From assembly GCF_030504985.1 (NCBI RefSeq), contig NZ_JASERU010000009.1, positions 62,001 to 126,000 on the forward strand: a stretch of DNA of 64,000 nt. Direction: 5' to 3'. The notes under the pieces are model-generated. The model worked only from the letters and a program-made list of their open reading frames with translations, was not told the DNA's origin and ran no database searches. A program made the translations under genes and the position numbers. This DNA is from Fulvimonas sp. R45. Its GTDB lineage: Bacteria; Pseudomonadota; Gammaproteobacteria; Xanthomonadales; Rhodanobacteraceae. Numbering within the stretch: position 1 is the first letter of the stretch; every line of letters begins with the position of its first letter. This document shows, piece by piece, positions 63,068 to 64,000 of the stretch.

Positions 63068-63146
63068 GGGCATGTGTCCAGGTAGCTAGAAAACGAACCT
63101 GAAAACACCCGAAGAACCCCGCACCAGAAATGGCGCGGGGTTTTTT
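63056..63146 (+). terminator. leu attenuator: intrinsic terminator with competing antiterminator
   Basis: Terminator: AACCCCGC pairs with GCGGGGTT (63115-63142) around an inner CCA-gaaa-TGG, followed by a T-run to 63146. Antiterminator: GGTGCGGG (63056-63063), in the last codons of the leader, can pair perfectly with CCCGCACC (63118-63125), the 5' arm of the terminator. A third hairpin (GTGT.CAGGT / ACCTG...ACAC, about 63073-63108) lies between. A ribosome at the stop codon hides 63056-63063 and lets the terminator form; one stalled on the Leu/Val run leaves it free. Confidence 0.88.
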
Positions 63147-63184
63147 GTTGCCCTCGGCACCGCATCCTTGAGCGGAGCCAAGCG

Positions 63185-64000
<816 letters not shown>

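Overview
The window is GC-rich gammaproteobacterial DNA of the Xanthomonadales type (Xanthomonadaceae or Rhodanobacteraceae: Rhodanobacter, Dyella, Luteibacter or a relative). Three things point there: carbohydrate-utilisation loci that pair TonB-dependent receptors with glycoside hydrolases and LacI regulators, a xyl-box operator close to the one known from Xanthomonas, and the NagA/NagB-II/NagP/glucokinase way of using GlcNAc. The assignment comes from gene content and order, not from a database search.

Layout. (1) 1-18156 is a glucuronoxylan and xylose island. A tight minus-strand operon encodes GH67 alpha-glucuronidase, an acetyl-esterase of the sialate O-acetylesterase family, mannonate dehydratase, GH43, GH3, KDG kinase and fructuronate reductase (cut by the window edge). 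A divergent LacI regulator follows, then a xylB-xylA-xylE set. Matching 14-bp operators precede the GH67 gene and xylB. (2) 18284-27631 holds a tRNA-Arg(CCG), two tandem M61 peptidases with a conserved upstream block, a periplasmic TonB-C-domain protein, a DUF3667 membrane protein, an APC permease and a glycerophosphodiester phosphodiesterase. (3) 27861-39607 is a GlcNAc/chitin-oligosaccharide island: GH20, TonB receptor and glucokinase on the minus strand; NagP, a LacI regulator, NagB-II and NagA on the plus strand. The divergent promoters each carry a similar operator on a TTGACA box. (4) 39654-44382 has an SRPBCC lipoprotein, a 200-bp palindromic repeat element, an LTA-synthase-like membrane phosphotransferase and a 5'-nucleotidase/cyclic-phosphodiesterase lipoprotein. 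(5) 44502-48308 is the threonine operon: leader peptide, stand-alone homoserine dehydrogenase, thrB, thrC. (6) 48423-62077 is a second sugar locus: GH39 and GH1 enzymes, a complete but split ABC importer, a GH144-like glucanase, an Oar-type TonB receptor and a LacI regulator. (7) 62184-64000 has a TetR regulator and the start of a leucine operon: leader peptide, attenuator and leuA (cut by the window edge).

How it works together. The sugar loci follow one plan: a TonB receptor takes oligosaccharides across the outer membrane, periplasmic hydrolases trim them, an MFS or ABC carrier imports the products, and a cytoplasmic pathway ends in KDG, xylulose-5-phosphate or fructose-6-phosphate. A LacI repressor controls each locus.

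Most notable. The threonine and leucine operons share an architecture: an 18-bp palindromic motif upstream, a TTGACA promoter with a 17-bp spacer, and an amino-acid-rich leader peptide whose ATG lies only 7-8 bases past the -10 box. That implies leaderless translation of both attenuator peptides. The leu leader ends in a classical intrinsic terminator with an alternative pairing. The thr leader has no U-tract and instead can sequester the Shine-Dalgarno sequence of the first gene. The locus at 48423-62077 is the best candidate for a poorly described glycan-uptake system.
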